Positions 1-8,851 are shown, counted from the first letter of the stretch. The stretch: 64,000 nucleotides of DNA from Lacihabitans sp. LS3-19 (GCF_024343575.1 NZ_RJUA01000003.1:124001-188000), one strand, 5' to 3'. Notes: a model not told the origin generated them from the letters alone. Made by a program: numbers and translations.

Positions 1-450
1 AGCCACTATGGATTGATAATCGGCAGCAGTTACTTTTTTATCCAACACAAAATTGATGATGGTTTCGTAAGTTTTGGGTCCGGCTTCGGTGAGTTTCAGA
101 CTTCTACTTTGAGCAATTATTTTTGGAAATTTTGATTCATCCAGCAAAGCATTCTCACCGACTTTATTCAAAATCCAAGTCCCTTGAGCATCACTCAATC
201 GAAGTTGTTTCCCAACCCATTGAATCTTGTAATTGACTGTACCATAAGCATTTTTGATAAGTAGTGAATTGCCACTGTTTTGATAGGTGCCGCTCAGATT
301 TCGCATGTTTTGGGCAGGGAAATCAAAAGTATAGCTGCCGTTTTGATTAAAAACAAAGCTATAACCGTATTGCTTGTTTTCCCACTGGCCTGAGATGGAT
401 TGGGAGAAGCTGGTTTGAGCTAAAAGGATCAAAATGATTAAATTTTTCAT
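1..450 (-). CDS. Secreted protein of unknown function (3' end outside window)
   Basis: An open frame runs from an ATG at 450 off the left edge, giving 150 visible codons. The N-terminus (MKNLIILILLAQTSFSQ) is a clear signal peptide. The mature part begins SISGQWENKQYGYSF, a pattern seen in small Bacteroidota proteins with a lipocalin-like beta-barrel, in which a G-x-W motif follows the signal peptide; that family link is only a guess. The start codon overlaps the stop of the LytTR gene upstream in an ATGA arrangement, so the two are probably translationally coupled. It is the last visible member of the minus-strand operon that starts at 6752. No catalytic motif is visible. Confidence 0.75.
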   Translation of the reverse strand, partial: MKNLIILILLAQTSFSQSISGQWENKQYGYSFVFNQNGSYTFDFPAQNMRNLSGTYQNSGNSLLIKNAYGTVNYKIQWVGKQLRLSDAQGTWILNKVGENALLDESKFPKIIAQSRSLKLTEAGPKTYETIINFVLDKKVTAADYQSIVA

Positions 451-764
451 GCCTGCTTGAATTGAAGATACTGTACTTTAAAGGCCTCTTTTCTACGTCT
501 TGAGATTCTTATGGCTCCTACTTTTTGACTGAAAACCTGATCTTCTTTTTCTGAGGGCCTTATGTTTTTTAAACTTACCACCGTAGAGCGATTGACTCTG
601 AAAAAACTCCTTGGGAGCCGTTTTTCGAGGATTCCGAGCGTGGTAGCCACCAGTTTGTGGCTACCATCGGTAAAATAGATATGCGTGTAATTGATGTCCG
701 CCTTTAGCAGGCTGATATTTTCGGGGTTTTCATGGAGGCGACCTCCGAGATGTATAGTCTTCAT
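447..764 (-). CDS. Stand-alone LytTR DNA-binding regulator, 105 aa
   Basis: The whole protein is one LytTR domain. Visible hallmarks are ADINYTHIYFTDGS near residues 22-35, FFRVNRSTVVSL near 54-65, and the basic end RISRRRKEAF. LytTR domains bind direct repeats in promoters and usually follow a receiver domain. Here there is none, and no membrane segment, so the input signal is unclear. The gene lies 21 bp after the FISUMP gene and overlaps the next gene by 4 bp (ATGA), at the downstream end of an operon of secreted fibre proteins. It may control that operon; this is inferred from position. Three other LytTR-only genes in the window have the same length and similar neighbours. Confidence 0.9.
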   Translation of the reverse strand: MKTIHLGGRLHENPENISLLKADINYTHIYFTDGSHKLVATTLGILEKRLPRSFFRVNRSTVVSLKNIRPSEKEDQVFSQKVGAIRISRRRKEAFKVQYLQFKQA

Positions 765-785
765 GTTGTTTGAGATTTGAATAGA

Positions 786-1739
786 TTACCAGTTGATGCT
801 TACACAGCGTATGCTTCCGCCATAGGCTTTTGGTCGATCAGTTTGCGTTACGGTTTCCTGGTCTTTATAGACTACCGTACTCATAATTTCGCCGGTACTT
901 GGATTTTCCTGATAAGAATGGAAAACGGTGGCAATTCTGAAGGCTATATGGTCACCGTCAATCTCTATCCCACCTGCACCGGGCACATTCAGGCCAGAGA
1001 AATTAGTTCCGCTGTTTGGGAAATCCCAGGTATCTGTACCTACCGCTCTGATATCCTCGGCCGTAGAACCCCCTAAATTCATGAGATCGCTATTGTTTGC
1101 GGGTATCCAGCCCAATGGGCAGGCGTTTTTGGTTCCAGTCAGTACATAACCATTATACAACAGACCGTATTTGTCTTTGTTGGTGGCGTTGTTTTCGGGG
1201 TAGGCCCAGGCCGGCGTTTGGGTGGCTGCTGCATTTACCCATCCTGAGGCTGGAAGGTTTCCTACAATCACGGTGCCGTCATTAAACTTTGTGGTTTTGA
1301 GGTTTTCTTTCAGGACATAAAATGTGCCGACTTCCTGTACCTCCACTTTCATTACTTCATACACGTTGCCATCGCCATCTACTACCGGTTTCGAGCGTCT
1401 TATTTGTTGCTGAGAAACCCCCATTAAGCTGAGGTCTTCCTCTGAGTACCCACTTTCGCGAAGCTTTCTCACCATGGAAGGCGGCATGTTTTCCGGCGGG
1501 CAGCTACAAAAGGTTTTGAAAATCTCGAGATCAGAACCCAGCGAACGACTGGTATCTGCAGGAGCCGCGGCTAAGGAATTAAGGTCACGGGTGCCAAGTT
1601 TGCCGTCGGCTTTGTGTACTACCACTTTATTGGCGGCATTGTCATTGGGCATTTGGCCTACCTTGAGTGTGCCAACCACGTCCATATCCTGGGCGGTGGC
1701 TGTTATCGAAATAAGTGCTGATAGAATGATTGTTTTCAT
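786..1739 (-). CDS. Secreted FISUMP-domain protein
   Basis: A 317-residue protein with signal peptide MKTIILSALISITATAQ. From about residue 130 to the end it follows the FISUMP (Fibrobacter succinogenes major paralogous) pattern: LKENLKTTKFNDGT, YGLLYNGYVLT, ACPLGWIPAN, and the ending GGSIRCVSINW. FISUMP domains occur in secreted or surface Bacteroidota and Fibrobacter proteins and have no known enzymatic role. The N-terminal third (DVVGTLKVGQMPND...) resembles the start of fibre-type proteins in these bacteria. It is separated from the S74 gene upstream by 87 bp, which hold a copy of a 30-bp element also found before the first gene of the cluster, so it may have its own promoter. Confidence 0.85.
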   Translation of the reverse strand: MKTIILSALISITATAQDMDVVGTLKVGQMPNDNAANKVVVHKADGKLGTRDLNSLAAAPADTSRSLGSDLEIFKTFCSCPPENMPPSMVRKLRESGYSEEDLSLMGVSQQQIRRSKPVVDGDGNVYEVMKVEVQEVGTFYVLKENLKTTKFNDGTVIVGNLPASGWVNAAATQTPAWAYPENNATNKDKYGLLYNGYVLTGTKNACPLGWIPANNSDLMNLGGSTAEDIRAVGTDTWDFPNSGTNFSGLNVPGAGGIEIDGDHIAFRIATVFHSYQENPSTGEIMSTVVYKDQETVTQTDRPKAYGGSIRCVSINW

Positions 1740-1809
1740 GAGAATTGTTATGGTTGATTAAAAATTTATTGAGACAAAATTGGCGGTCTTTGATTTTTTT
1801 GGCTTTCGA

Positions 1810-1839
1810 TTTTGAGGCAGATGCTTTCAATTTTGGAGC
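1810..1839 (-). promoter_or_regulatory. 30-bp upstream element, copy 2
   Basis: This 30-bp stretch matches 6814-6843 at 26 of 30 positions. It lies 71-100 bp upstream of the FISUMP start, and the other copy lies 62-91 bp upstream of the lipoprotein start, on the same strand. It overlaps the stop codon of the S74 gene. The similar distance and shared orientation suggest a promoter or operator element, which is inference. Confidence 0.5.
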
Positions 1840-3200
1840 TGTGAGCTCAACTTGCTGTTAATGAGCTCTTTTATTTCAGTTATTTCTAATGAAATTTCTT
1901 TTTCAAGTGATTCAATTCTCGAATTCAGAGCCTTAATGGCCTCTACCAGCATGGGGTCAAAAGTGCCATAGGCTGTAGTGAGATAACCCATGCCGTCTTC
2001 TTTGACCATCTCTGGCCAGATTTTTTGAAGTTCCTGAGCAATGAAACCGTATTGGGTTCCTTCAGGACGTGTACTGCCGGTCACCTGATCGTTCCATTCG
2101 TAGGTCACACCCTGCATTTGTAAAACTTTGTAAAGCATTTCTTCAGAAGATAGATTTTGAATATTGGTCTTTAATCGGGCGTCTGAATGTCCTATCCATG
2201 AGCCGGGAGAGTTTTTAGAAGCATCGCCATTTACCTGAAGGGCGTTTGTGCTGGCTTGTATTTCAGCTATAGTTCTATTAATTCCCACTTTGTTTCCGAA
2301 GAAATCACCGCCGATGAGTGGTCTGTCAGAGTCTGAGTTTTCAATGTACAGCGTATTGCTGCCCGTTTCATTAAAACCCGCCTGAAAGCCTATAGCCACA
2401 TTATGACTGCCATAGACATTATTATAATGGCTTTGAAAACCCAGAATGGTGTTATTGCTGCCTTTGGAGACCCTCAGAGAGTTCTGACCAATCGCCACAT
2501 TATTGCTGCCGCTGTCTGCGAAAACCATACTTCCACTGCCAATGGCCACATTATCATTTCCCACAGTGGTGTATTGCATGGCATAGGAACCCAGAGCCAC
2601 ATTGCTGTTGCCCGTATTTTTCAAAAGAGCCTGATATCCTGCTGCCAAATTATAGGAACCTGTGATTCCATCGCCCAAAGCCTGATAGCCAATGGCCGTA
2701 TTCTGTGTGCCGTTGGCATTCTTTTTTAAGGCCTGATAACCAATGGCAGTATTCTGATTGCCGTTAATGTTCTCTTGAAGAGCAGCATAGCCAAAGGCTG
2801 TATTGCCAGAGCCGATAGTATTTGTAGAAAGTGCCACGGCTCCAAAAGCGGTATTGTTTGACCCGCTTGTGTTATTTTGAAGGGCGTATGCTCCGGCTGC
2901 GGTATTATCTGTGCCGGTTTCATTGAGTGAGAGTGTGCTTAATCCTACAGCCGTATTTTTGCTTCCACTGGTATTTTGCTGAAGGCTTTGGTAGCCAATA
3001 GCCGTATTATCATCTCCGGTGTTTTGTTGCAAAGCAAACTGACCAAAATTGAGATTTCGCTGGCCGCTGTAGGTCATTTTACTGAGAATGCCGCCCGGCG
3101 TAATGGTATATGAGGTGGCATTATCCTGAATAACTTGATCTTGGGCAAGGCCCGAAAGTGAGATAGAAAGTGTAAAAAGAATGAATTTCAATTTTTTCAT
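1827..3200 (-). CDS. S74 auto-processing fibre protein (tail fiber domain), 457 aa
   Basis: Signal peptide MKKLKFILFTLSISLSGLAQ is followed by about 17 collagen-like/YadA-head-like repeats of the form GSNNTAIGYQAL between residues 45 and 300. Near residue 340 begins an S74 intramolecular chaperone domain, with the signature HSDARLKTNI and YGFIAQELQKIWPEMV. The last 40 residues are a coiled coil. S74 domains help trimeric beta-fibres fold and then cut themselves off at the Ser-Asp pair. The protein is likely a secreted trimeric fibre. Its start overlaps the preceding gene's stop by 4 bp (ATGA), so the tandem S74 genes are coupled. Confidence 0.9.
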   Translation of the reverse strand: MKKLKFILFTLSISLSGLAQDQVIQDNATSYTITPGGILSKMTYSGQRNLNFGQFALQQNTGDDNTAIGYQSLQQNTSGSKNTAVGLSTLSLNETGTDNTAAGAYALQNNTSGSNNTAFGAVALSTNTIGSGNTAFGYAALQENINGNQNTAIGYQALKKNANGTQNTAIGYQALGDGITGSYNLAAGYQALLKNTGNSNVALGSYAMQYTTVGNDNVAIGSGSMVFADSGSNNVAIGQNSLRVSKGSNNTILGFQSHYNNVYGSHNVAIGFQAGFNETGSNTLYIENSDSDRPLIGGDFFGNKVGINRTIAEIQASTNALQVNGDASKNSPGSWIGHSDARLKTNIQNLSSEEMLYKVLQMQGVTYEWNDQVTGSTRPEGTQYGFIAQELQKIWPEMVKEDGMGYLTTAYGTFDPMLVEAIKALNSRIESLEKEISLEITEIKELINSKLSSQLQN

Positions 3201-4582
3201 GGTGTATTGAGTTTTGCTTTGAGGTTTTTTATTTCTTCTTTATAGTTTTCGAGAGCAATGAGCTTATTTTCAAGGGCTTTGATAGCCTCTGTCAAAATAG
3301 CCGTCATGCTTCCGTAACTCGTCTGTAGATACCCTCTGGGGTCCTCCACGACTAATTCGGAAAACTGCTCCTGAATATTTTGAGCTGTGAAACCCATTTC
3401 TGTTTTGCCGGGCTCTTTGTCTTTTCTTTGGTATGAGATTCCTTGAAGAGCTTTCAACTTTTCAAAAGTGAGATCAGCGGAAAGAGGAGAGATATTGGTT
3501 TTTAACCGCAGGTCGGAATGACCGATCCAGTCACCGGGAGTGTTTTTGCTGGCTTCGCCTATGACTACGAGTGCATTAGTATAGAAAAACAGATCCGCCT
3601 CAGTAGCGTTGATCATGACACGGTCGTAGGCAAAACTTCCCATGAGCGTGTTTACATTGTTTGCAATTGGCTTACTGTCAAGAATGAGCGTGCCCGAATT
3701 TTGGATACCGATGTTATTTCCAATCAAAACATTCTGGATAGCAGCATTAGAATTGACATTTTCCTGTACAAAAGCACCTAAAGCGATATCGCGGCCACCA
3801 CTTTTTTGTGTTTTAAAGGCGTTTTTACCAATTGCGATAAGACCTGATTCCAGCAGATTTTGTGCCGCCTGACTACCAATGCCGATCAGAGACCCTTTGG
3901 TATTTAAACCCGACTGATGGCCAGCAAGCAGAGCATTTCCCAGCCCCAACCGCGAGTAACCGCTAAATGCTCCCAGGTACGTATTCTCGTCAGATGGATC
4001 AGCAAATGCATTGGCAAAAGCTCCGATGGCAACTTCAAAATCAGAATCTGAAGTGGTCAAAAGCGGGCCGTTTAGGGCAAAATAACCTACTGCTGTGGTA
4101 CCAAAACCACCATCTACGCGATTCACGGTTTGTGCTCCCAGGGCCGAGTGCCCTTGTCGTATCTCGTTGTACTGAAGGCTATTGCTGCCAAGGGCTGAGT
4201 GGTATTGCCCGGTGGTGTTTTTCTGAAGTGATTGAAACCCAATAGCCGTGCTACTGTAAGGTGCATAGCTGTTTTCCATGGATTTACTTCCGATGGCCAC
4301 ATTATATAAGCCTCCCAAAGGGCCGTAGGCACTGTCCAATTTGTACAGACTGTGGTATCCCGCTGAGACATTGGTGCCATAAGTTTTGCGAAACGCCTGG
4401 CTGCCTTCTCCTAACCTCACATGAGCAGAACCTAGAATATTATCTGCGTACAAAAGGCCAGATGGTGTGATGGTTATGGAGTTGGTGCTATCAATAAGTA
4501 TGATTTCTGACTGAGCGAAAGTGCGGAGGCTCAGGAAAAAGGTGAGAGAAAGCGTCAGGAGAAATTGGAGTGCTATTTTCAT
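3197..4582 (-). CDS. S74 auto-processing fibre protein, 461 aa
   Basis: The start chosen is ATG 4582 (MKIALQFLLTLSLTFFLSL...), which gives a proper signal peptide. The open frame extends to a TTG at 4600, but that leaves an extra polar stretch before the signal. The body carries degenerate head-type repeats (AIGSKSMENSYAPYSSTAIG, SALGSNSLQYN). The C-terminal S74 domain starts near residue 354 with HSDLRLKTNI and continues MGFTAQNIQEQFSELVVEDP and GYLQTSYGSM, then a coiled coil. Repeats are less regular than in the downstream paralogue. It lies 18 bp after the previous S74 gene and overlaps the next by 4 bp. Role inferred: one of three co-expressed secreted fibres, which might form mixed trimers. 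Confidence 0.88.
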   Translation of the reverse strand: MKIALQFLLTLSLTFFLSLRTFAQSEIILIDSTNSITITPSGLLYADNILGSAHVRLGEGSQAFRKTYGTNVSAGYHSLYKLDSAYGPLGGLYNVAIGSKSMENSYAPYSSTAIGFQSLQKNTTGQYHSALGSNSLQYNEIRQGHSALGAQTVNRVDGGFGTTAVGYFALNGPLLTTSDSDFEVAIGAFANAFADPSDENTYLGAFSGYSRLGLGNALLAGHQSGLNTKGSLIGIGSQAAQNLLESGLIAIGKNAFKTQKSGGRDIALGAFVQENVNSNAAIQNVLIGNNIGIQNSGTLILDSKPIANNVNTLMGSFAYDRVMINATEADLFFYTNALVVIGEASKNTPGDWIGHSDLRLKTNISPLSADLTFEKLKALQGISYQRKDKEPGKTEMGFTAQNIQEQFSELVVEDPRGYLQTSYGSMTAILTEAIKALENKLIALENYKEEIKNLKAKLNTP

Positions 4583-4600
4583 GGTTTTCAGTTGAATCAA

Positions 4601-6268
4601 TTATTTCAAAGAAGTGGATTGATTTTCAAAGGCCTTCTCAAATTTTGCTTCGAGCTCACTTAGGCGTGTTTTCAGTTCATTGTTTTGTGCTACCAACTCT
4701 TTGTGAGCCTCAATGAGATGAGGAATAAGCCCAATGTAATTCACTGATAAATACCCATCTTGTCCTTCCTTAACCAGTTCCGGGAATTCTTTTTGAACCT
4801 CCTGAGCGAAAAAGCCCGTTTGCATAGCCTTGTCTCTTTCAGTATCAAGCCAGTGGTAGTGATAACCGTTGAGATTTTGAAGTTTTGAAGAAGAATGAGT
4901 TAGTCTGGCAATATCTTTCTTCAAACGGGCATCAGAATTTTGGGTGAGGTTGCCGGTAATGGTCATATTTCCATTTTCAAAAAGGGTAGCTACCGTAACA
5001 TCATTTTTATTGACGAAGTAGAAATTATCATCTGTCCCCCAGGTTTTGAATTTCATGCCCTGATGATCGTAAAGCAGGTTTCCGTACTCACTGGTGCTAG
5101 TGTTATAATCGAGTCGAATATGTCTTTCCCAGGAGTTAGGGCCATTGCCAATATGTAGGGGTGCTACAGGACTATTGACATTATTCAGACCTGTAAAACC
5201 AGTTCTGAGAATGGTCATGGCATTTTTTCTGACAAGATTGAAGTTCAGAAAATCATAGTAGCCATTACCCACCTGAAATATTCTGTCTGCATTAAGACGA
5301 AGGTCTGGTGAAGCGAAATCAAGGGTATCGTTATAAGCTCCTGTTGAAAATCCATCTGGGGCCTTTGCCATAGTATTGAAACCTGTTGCGGTGGAGTATG
5401 AGCCTCTGGCGATTGTTCTTTCGCCCATAGTGGTTGAACCTCTTGCGGTAGCCTGAGTCATATTTCCCATTGCTAAGGCGTACAAGCCTGAGGCAAGCGT
5501 TCGCAAGCCCATGGCTGTGGATGAATCGCCTTTAGCTTCCGTGTAATTCCCCAATGAGAGAGCCGATTTTCCGGTGGCCGAGGTGCCCAAGCCCAAAGCC
5601 ATTGAAGCATCACCTTTTGCCGTATTATTCAGACCAATGGCTGTTGAAATAGAACCTAAAGCTTTTGAATTTAAACCTGTGGCCAAAGAAAATTCACCTG
5701 CAGCTATTCCGCCTCCTCCCATGACTGTTGCGTAATAGCCCGAAGCTTCAGTATAACCTCCCAAGGCTGTAGAATTAAAACCTTTCGCTTTGGAATTGTA
5801 GCCGGAGGCGAATGAAAACAAACCAATAGAATCTGCATCCCATGACTTATAACCTTCTGCCACAGAACCTACCCGAAAAGCTGATCTGGAGGGAATCCAC
5901 ATCAATCGCGTTCCGTCTCCGTTGGTTGGTGAAGTGGCAGGATTTGAGTTATTATCGGCATTAAGGTCCAGGCCGCTGGAGTATTCGCTCCAAAAACCAC
6001 CACTGTTGGTGTTTTTGATTTCATTTCCGGCTGCTCCGCTGAGCTGCCAGTAATTAACCGAAGGCAGTTCTTTCCAGGTATTTTGTTGGTAAAACCAATA
6101 GCTGTTAGTACCGATGTCGTAAACCAGCATGCCGTGCGCAGGGTTTGAAATGGCTGTTCGTTGGTTACTGGTCATTTGAGGTGAAATCGAGCCGGGTGTA
6201 AGTGTAATGCTTTGTGCATAAGCCTTTAAAGAGAAAAGGCCGAGTAAAATGATCAGATATTTTTTCAT
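4601..6268 (-). CDS. S74 auto-processing fibre protein, 555 aa
   Basis: Signal peptide MKKYLIILLGLFSLKAYAQ, then a segment typical of Bacteroidota fibre proteins (MTSNQRTAISNPAHGMLVYD, YWFYQQNTWKEL). Residues 150-310 hold repeats of the YadA-head type (STAIGLNNTAKGDASMALGL), each about 14 residues. The S74 domain begins near residue 444 (NSDARLKKDI, TGFFAQEVQKEFPELVKEG, GYLSVNYIGLIPHLIEA) and ends in a coiled coil. It is the largest and first of three consecutive S74 genes, 10 bp downstream of the lipoprotein gene. The repeats differ in sequence from those of its neighbours (A-x-G-x-x-S-x-A-L-G rather than N-T-A-I-G), so the three are not recent copies. Confidence 0.9.
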   Translation of the reverse strand: MKKYLIILLGLFSLKAYAQSITLTPGSISPQMTSNQRTAISNPAHGMLVYDIGTNSYWFYQQNTWKELPSVNYWQLSGAAGNEIKNTNSGGFWSEYSSGLDLNADNNSNPATSPTNGDGTRLMWIPSRSAFRVGSVAEGYKSWDADSIGLFSFASGYNSKAKGFNSTALGGYTEASGYYATVMGGGGIAAGEFSLATGLNSKALGSISTAIGLNNTAKGDASMALGLGTSATGKSALSLGNYTEAKGDSSTAMGLRTLASGLYALAMGNMTQATARGSTTMGERTIARGSYSTATGFNTMAKAPDGFSTGAYNDTLDFASPDLRLNADRIFQVGNGYYDFLNFNLVRKNAMTILRTGFTGLNNVNSPVAPLHIGNGPNSWERHIRLDYNTSTSEYGNLLYDHQGMKFKTWGTDDNFYFVNKNDVTVATLFENGNMTITGNLTQNSDARLKKDIARLTHSSSKLQNLNGYHYHWLDTERDKAMQTGFFAQEVQKEFPELVKEGQDGYLSVNYIGLIPHLIEAHKELVAQNNELKTRLSELEAKFEKAFENQSTSLK

Positions 6269-6278
6269 GGTCTTGCTG

Positions 6279-6752
6279 TTATTCTACGATTGTAAACTCC
6301 ATCTCCCCATTAATCTCACCAGTACCGTTTTTGTCCCAGAAATGGCTTTTGAAAGTGTAGGTTTCACCTATCAAAAGCGGGCTGCCGATGGTTAAGGCGG
6401 CGGAGAGGTATTGGGCGTCTTCGGCTTTTACGCCCGTCTCATCATAACTGGCAAACAGGTCTGCCAGCTCCATGGCCTTTGCTCCGTTTTTATCCAGCAC
6501 CTCAATAGATGCACCGGGAAATGCCATACCATCAATAAGATCAAAGCCTTTTACGCCAGTGAGCTGCAGGGTTACCTTTTGGCCGGTTTTGAGTTGGTCG
6601 CTTTGTAATGCTTTTCCATCTGAGGCCATATAAGCCTGCTCAAAGGATAGTCCGTTATTGGTGACTTTCAGGCTACTTAAAAAGTCTTTTTTGATCCCTG
6701 CTGAGCAGGAAAGTAGAAATGAGCATAAAATTAGCTTGGTCAATTGTTTCAT
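6279..6752 (-). CDS. Small lipoprotein of unknown function, first gene of the fibre operon
   Basis: A 157-residue protein. The N-terminus MKQLTKLILCSFLLSCSAG has a hydrophobic segment ending in an LLSC lipobox, so it is probably lipidated at Cys16. The mature part has beta-rich alternation (KTGQKVTLQLTGVKGF, SPLLIGETYTFKSHFWDKN) and no cysteine or recognisable catalytic motif. I do not recognise the family. It starts the minus-strand operon and is followed after 10 bp by the first S74 gene. An outer-membrane anchor or assembly role for the fibres would fit its position, but that is speculation. Confidence 0.75.
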   Translation of the reverse strand: MKQLTKLILCSFLLSCSAGIKKDFLSSLKVTNNGLSFEQAYMASDGKALQSDQLKTGQKVTLQLTGVKGFDLIDGMAFPGASIEVLDKNGAKAMELADLFASYDETGVKAEDAQYLSAALTIGSPLLIGETYTFKSHFWDKNGTGEINGEMEFTIVE

Positions 6753-6813
6753 TGTGTATTCCGTTTTGATTACACCACAAAGTTCTGATTATAAACACCT
6801 TGACCATTTATAA

Positions 6814-6843
6814 TTTTGAAGCAAAAGCTTTCAAATTTGGAGC
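6814..6843 (-). promoter_or_regulatory. 30-bp upstream element, copy 1
   Basis: Matches 1810-1839 at 26 of 30 positions and lies 62-91 bp upstream of the lipoprotein start codon. The core GAAAGCTTTTGCTTC (minus strand) is a partly symmetric A/T-rich block. It probably marks the promoter region of the operon. Which protein binds it, if any, cannot be told from the sequence. Confidence 0.5.
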
Positions 6844-7011
6844 AGGGTGCGTTTTTAAATGTTTTATTTCAAAATTCCTTACCTAATCGCCGAGTTATTT
6901 TAAATAGCGAGTGAAACAATAATTTATAGTCTTGAATTTAAACTGTGGTTCCTCCGTTTTTTCAAAACTCGCTCACCTTGGCGAAACTACATCCGATGGG
7001 CGATCATCATT

Positions 7012-7821
7012 ATGTTGACTTGGGGGCTTGTTTCTTTTTTGAAATTCCGGCTCATAGACTTTAATCAATTACCCTATTTTCTCAATATCTTTTTTACGAT
7101 TCAAACCGGTAGTTTTATCGATACGTGCATTTTTACTTTTGTCATGGCCACTAAAATCAAGCACGATCAGGACGAAAAATTACTGCTGCAACAAAAATAT
7201 TACGAGACCGAACGCATGGCTATTCAGTCGCGGCTCAACCCTCATTTTCCTTTCAATAGCCTCAATGCCGCACGCAATCTTATCGAAAAAGCCAAACAAA
7301 GCGATGCCCAAGATTACATTTTGCAACTATCGGTTTATCTGAGACATGTGCTTAAAGTACATACTTCCAATTTTCACTCGCTGGCCGATGAACTTGAACT
7401 TTCTAAAGCGTATATGGACATTGTGACCATCCGCCTTGGAAAACAACTCAGTTTTGAAATACACTGCCCAGCTACCATACCTACCGAGGATATCATGTTT
7501 CCACCTCTAGGCATTCAACCGCTACTTGAAAATGCAGTGTGGCATGGAAATATAGAGCAACGAAAAGTGATGTTGACTGTAAAAGAAAGACATGCAGAGG
7601 GCTGGCAATTAGATATTTGCGATAATATTGGCGGTTTGGATAGCACAGCATACCAAAAGGCTCTTGAAGCTAATTCTTCCAAAACTGGCCTGAAGCTCTT
7701 CAAAAATAAAATTGACCTATTCAATAAATCATCAGCCTTTTTGATCGATTGGAGCACAAATCTAAACGAAATGGACGGTACTTGTTTTTCCCTTAATATT
7801 GAGCATAAGCAGAAGGAATGA
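7012..7821 (+). CDS. LytS/YpdA-type histidine kinase, shortened at the N-terminus, possibly a remnant
   Basis: A 269-residue His_kinase family protein. One hydrophobic stretch (residues 20-48) is followed by a linker (KIKHDQDEKLLLQQK) that resembles the end of a seven-helix sensor. The phospho-acceptor motif is RLNPHFPFNSLN with His78. The family consensus is PHFLFN or PHFIFN, so a Pro replaces the aliphatic residue right after the motif Phe. The ATPase part shows IQPLLENAVWHG near residue 168 and DNIGGLD, but the glycine-rich end is weak (SSKTGLKLFKNKI). The frame stays open upstream to 6904 without a usable start codon, and that segment still reads like membrane-sensor sequence. It was probably once longer. 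No response regulator lies next to it. Activity is doubtful. Confidence 0.65.
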   Translation: MLTWGLVSFLKFRLIDFNQLPYFLNIFFTIQTGSFIDTCIFTFVMATKIKHDQDEKLLLQQKYYETERMAIQSRLNPHFPFNSLNAARNLIEKAKQSDAQDYILQLSVYLRHVLKVHTSNFHSLADELELSKAYMDIVTIRLGKQLSFEIHCPATIPTEDIMFPPLGIQPLLENAVWHGNIEQRKVMLTVKERHAEGWQLDICDNIGGLDSTAYQKALEANSSKTGLKLFKNKIDLFNKSSAFLIDWSTNLNEMDGTCFSLNIEHKQKE

Positions 7822-8251
7822 GGTTTTGATGGTTACTTTTTAAGTATCTTATCTGTGGGATACTGTAGCCTTATCACCTATTCAAGGTCTTAAAACATAC
7901 CTCACGTCAAGTTTTTGTTTAAATAAGAATCGTTTTCCTCAAAACAAAATAAGACAAATACAGCATAAAATATTATAAATGAATGGCTTGTTCATCTAAT
8001 TCAAAAATCAATTGAAAAAACTCTGCTAATTTTTGTTTTGCTTGATACCCTCTTATCGAATAGAAAAATGAGGATAATATTCCAAAAACTTTATTGTTCT
8101 GTCTTTCAATCGTAGAAGAAAATAATTTTTGAGGCTGAAGTTTAGAATCTGTATTTCTATTTAGTTAAGAGTTCAAAGCATGTTTAACCTTTGCTTGTGA
8201 AGAAAGTCAAATAGGAAAGAAAACGCAAGGAGTGGAAAAAAGCATACGTGA
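7822..8251. other. Intergenic, nothing recognised
   Basis: AT-rich, stop-dense in all frames, with no convincing ORF, RNA gene or hairpin. It leads into the tandem repeats at 8252. Confidence 0.5.
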
Positions 8252-8851
8252 ATCAAACCTCAGAAGAAAGCAAGTGCTAAAGGCTAAGTAGCAAACCTTT
8301 GTGCCCTTAGCGAATTTCTTCGAGCCTTTGTGGTAAAAAATAAGCTCAATGTACCCTCAAGCGTAGTCAATAGGCAAATGTCCATTTTTAGTAAACTAGA
8401 GAAACGAGTTCAAAAGACTTAGCGTCTTAGCGGTAAAAAATAAATTCGATAATCAAACCATGGAGGAAAGCAAGTACTAACGCTTAAGTAGCAAATCTTT
8501 GTGTCCTTTGTGAATTTCTTCGAGCCTTTGTGGTAAAAAATAAGCTCAATGTCTCCTCGAGCGTAGCCGAGAGGCAAATATCCATTTTTAGTAAACAAGA
8601 TAAACGAGTTCAAAAAACTTAGCGTCTTAGCGGTAAAAAATAAATTCGATAATCAAACTTCAGAAGAAAGCAAGTGCTTAAGCCTAAGTAGCAAATCTTT
8701 GTGCCCTTTGTGAATTTCTTCGAGCCTTTGTGGTAAACAAATAAGGTCAATTGTCTCATCGAGTGTAGTCGAGAGGCAAATATCCACTTTTACTGTAGAA
8801 GTGAAACAAGTTCAAAAAACTTAGCGTGCTAGCGATAAAAAATAATTTCAA
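8252..8851. repeat. Three tandem 200-bp repeats
   Basis: Units start at 8252, 8452 and 8652, each with the phrase ATCAAAC at the same place and an exact 200-bp step. Shared blocks include AATTTCTTCGAGCCTTTGTG, CTTAGCGTCTTAGCGGTAAA and the imperfect palindrome CCTCGAGCGTAGCCGAGAGG. Units 1 and 2 are closest; unit 3 has drifted at its end. Phrases such as 'cttagcgtcttagcggtaaa' and 'tcgagcgtagtcgagagg' occur widely between genes in Bacteroidota genomes (general recollection, not checked). The reading frames through the unit, such as 8419-8613 on the minus strand, are not credible genes. Confidence 0.9.

Noticed and set aside
4583-4600. TTG start for the second S74 gene
   Set aside because: ATG 4582 starts directly at a proper signal peptide; the extension adds only six polar residues.
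8419-8613. 64-aa minus-strand ORF in the tandem repeat region
   Set aside because: It lies inside the 200-bp repeat, has no conserved reading in the other units and no features beyond chance.
8252-8851. CRISPR-like array
   Set aside because: Units are 200 bp and repeated throughout, with no short repeats and unique spacers and no cas genes.
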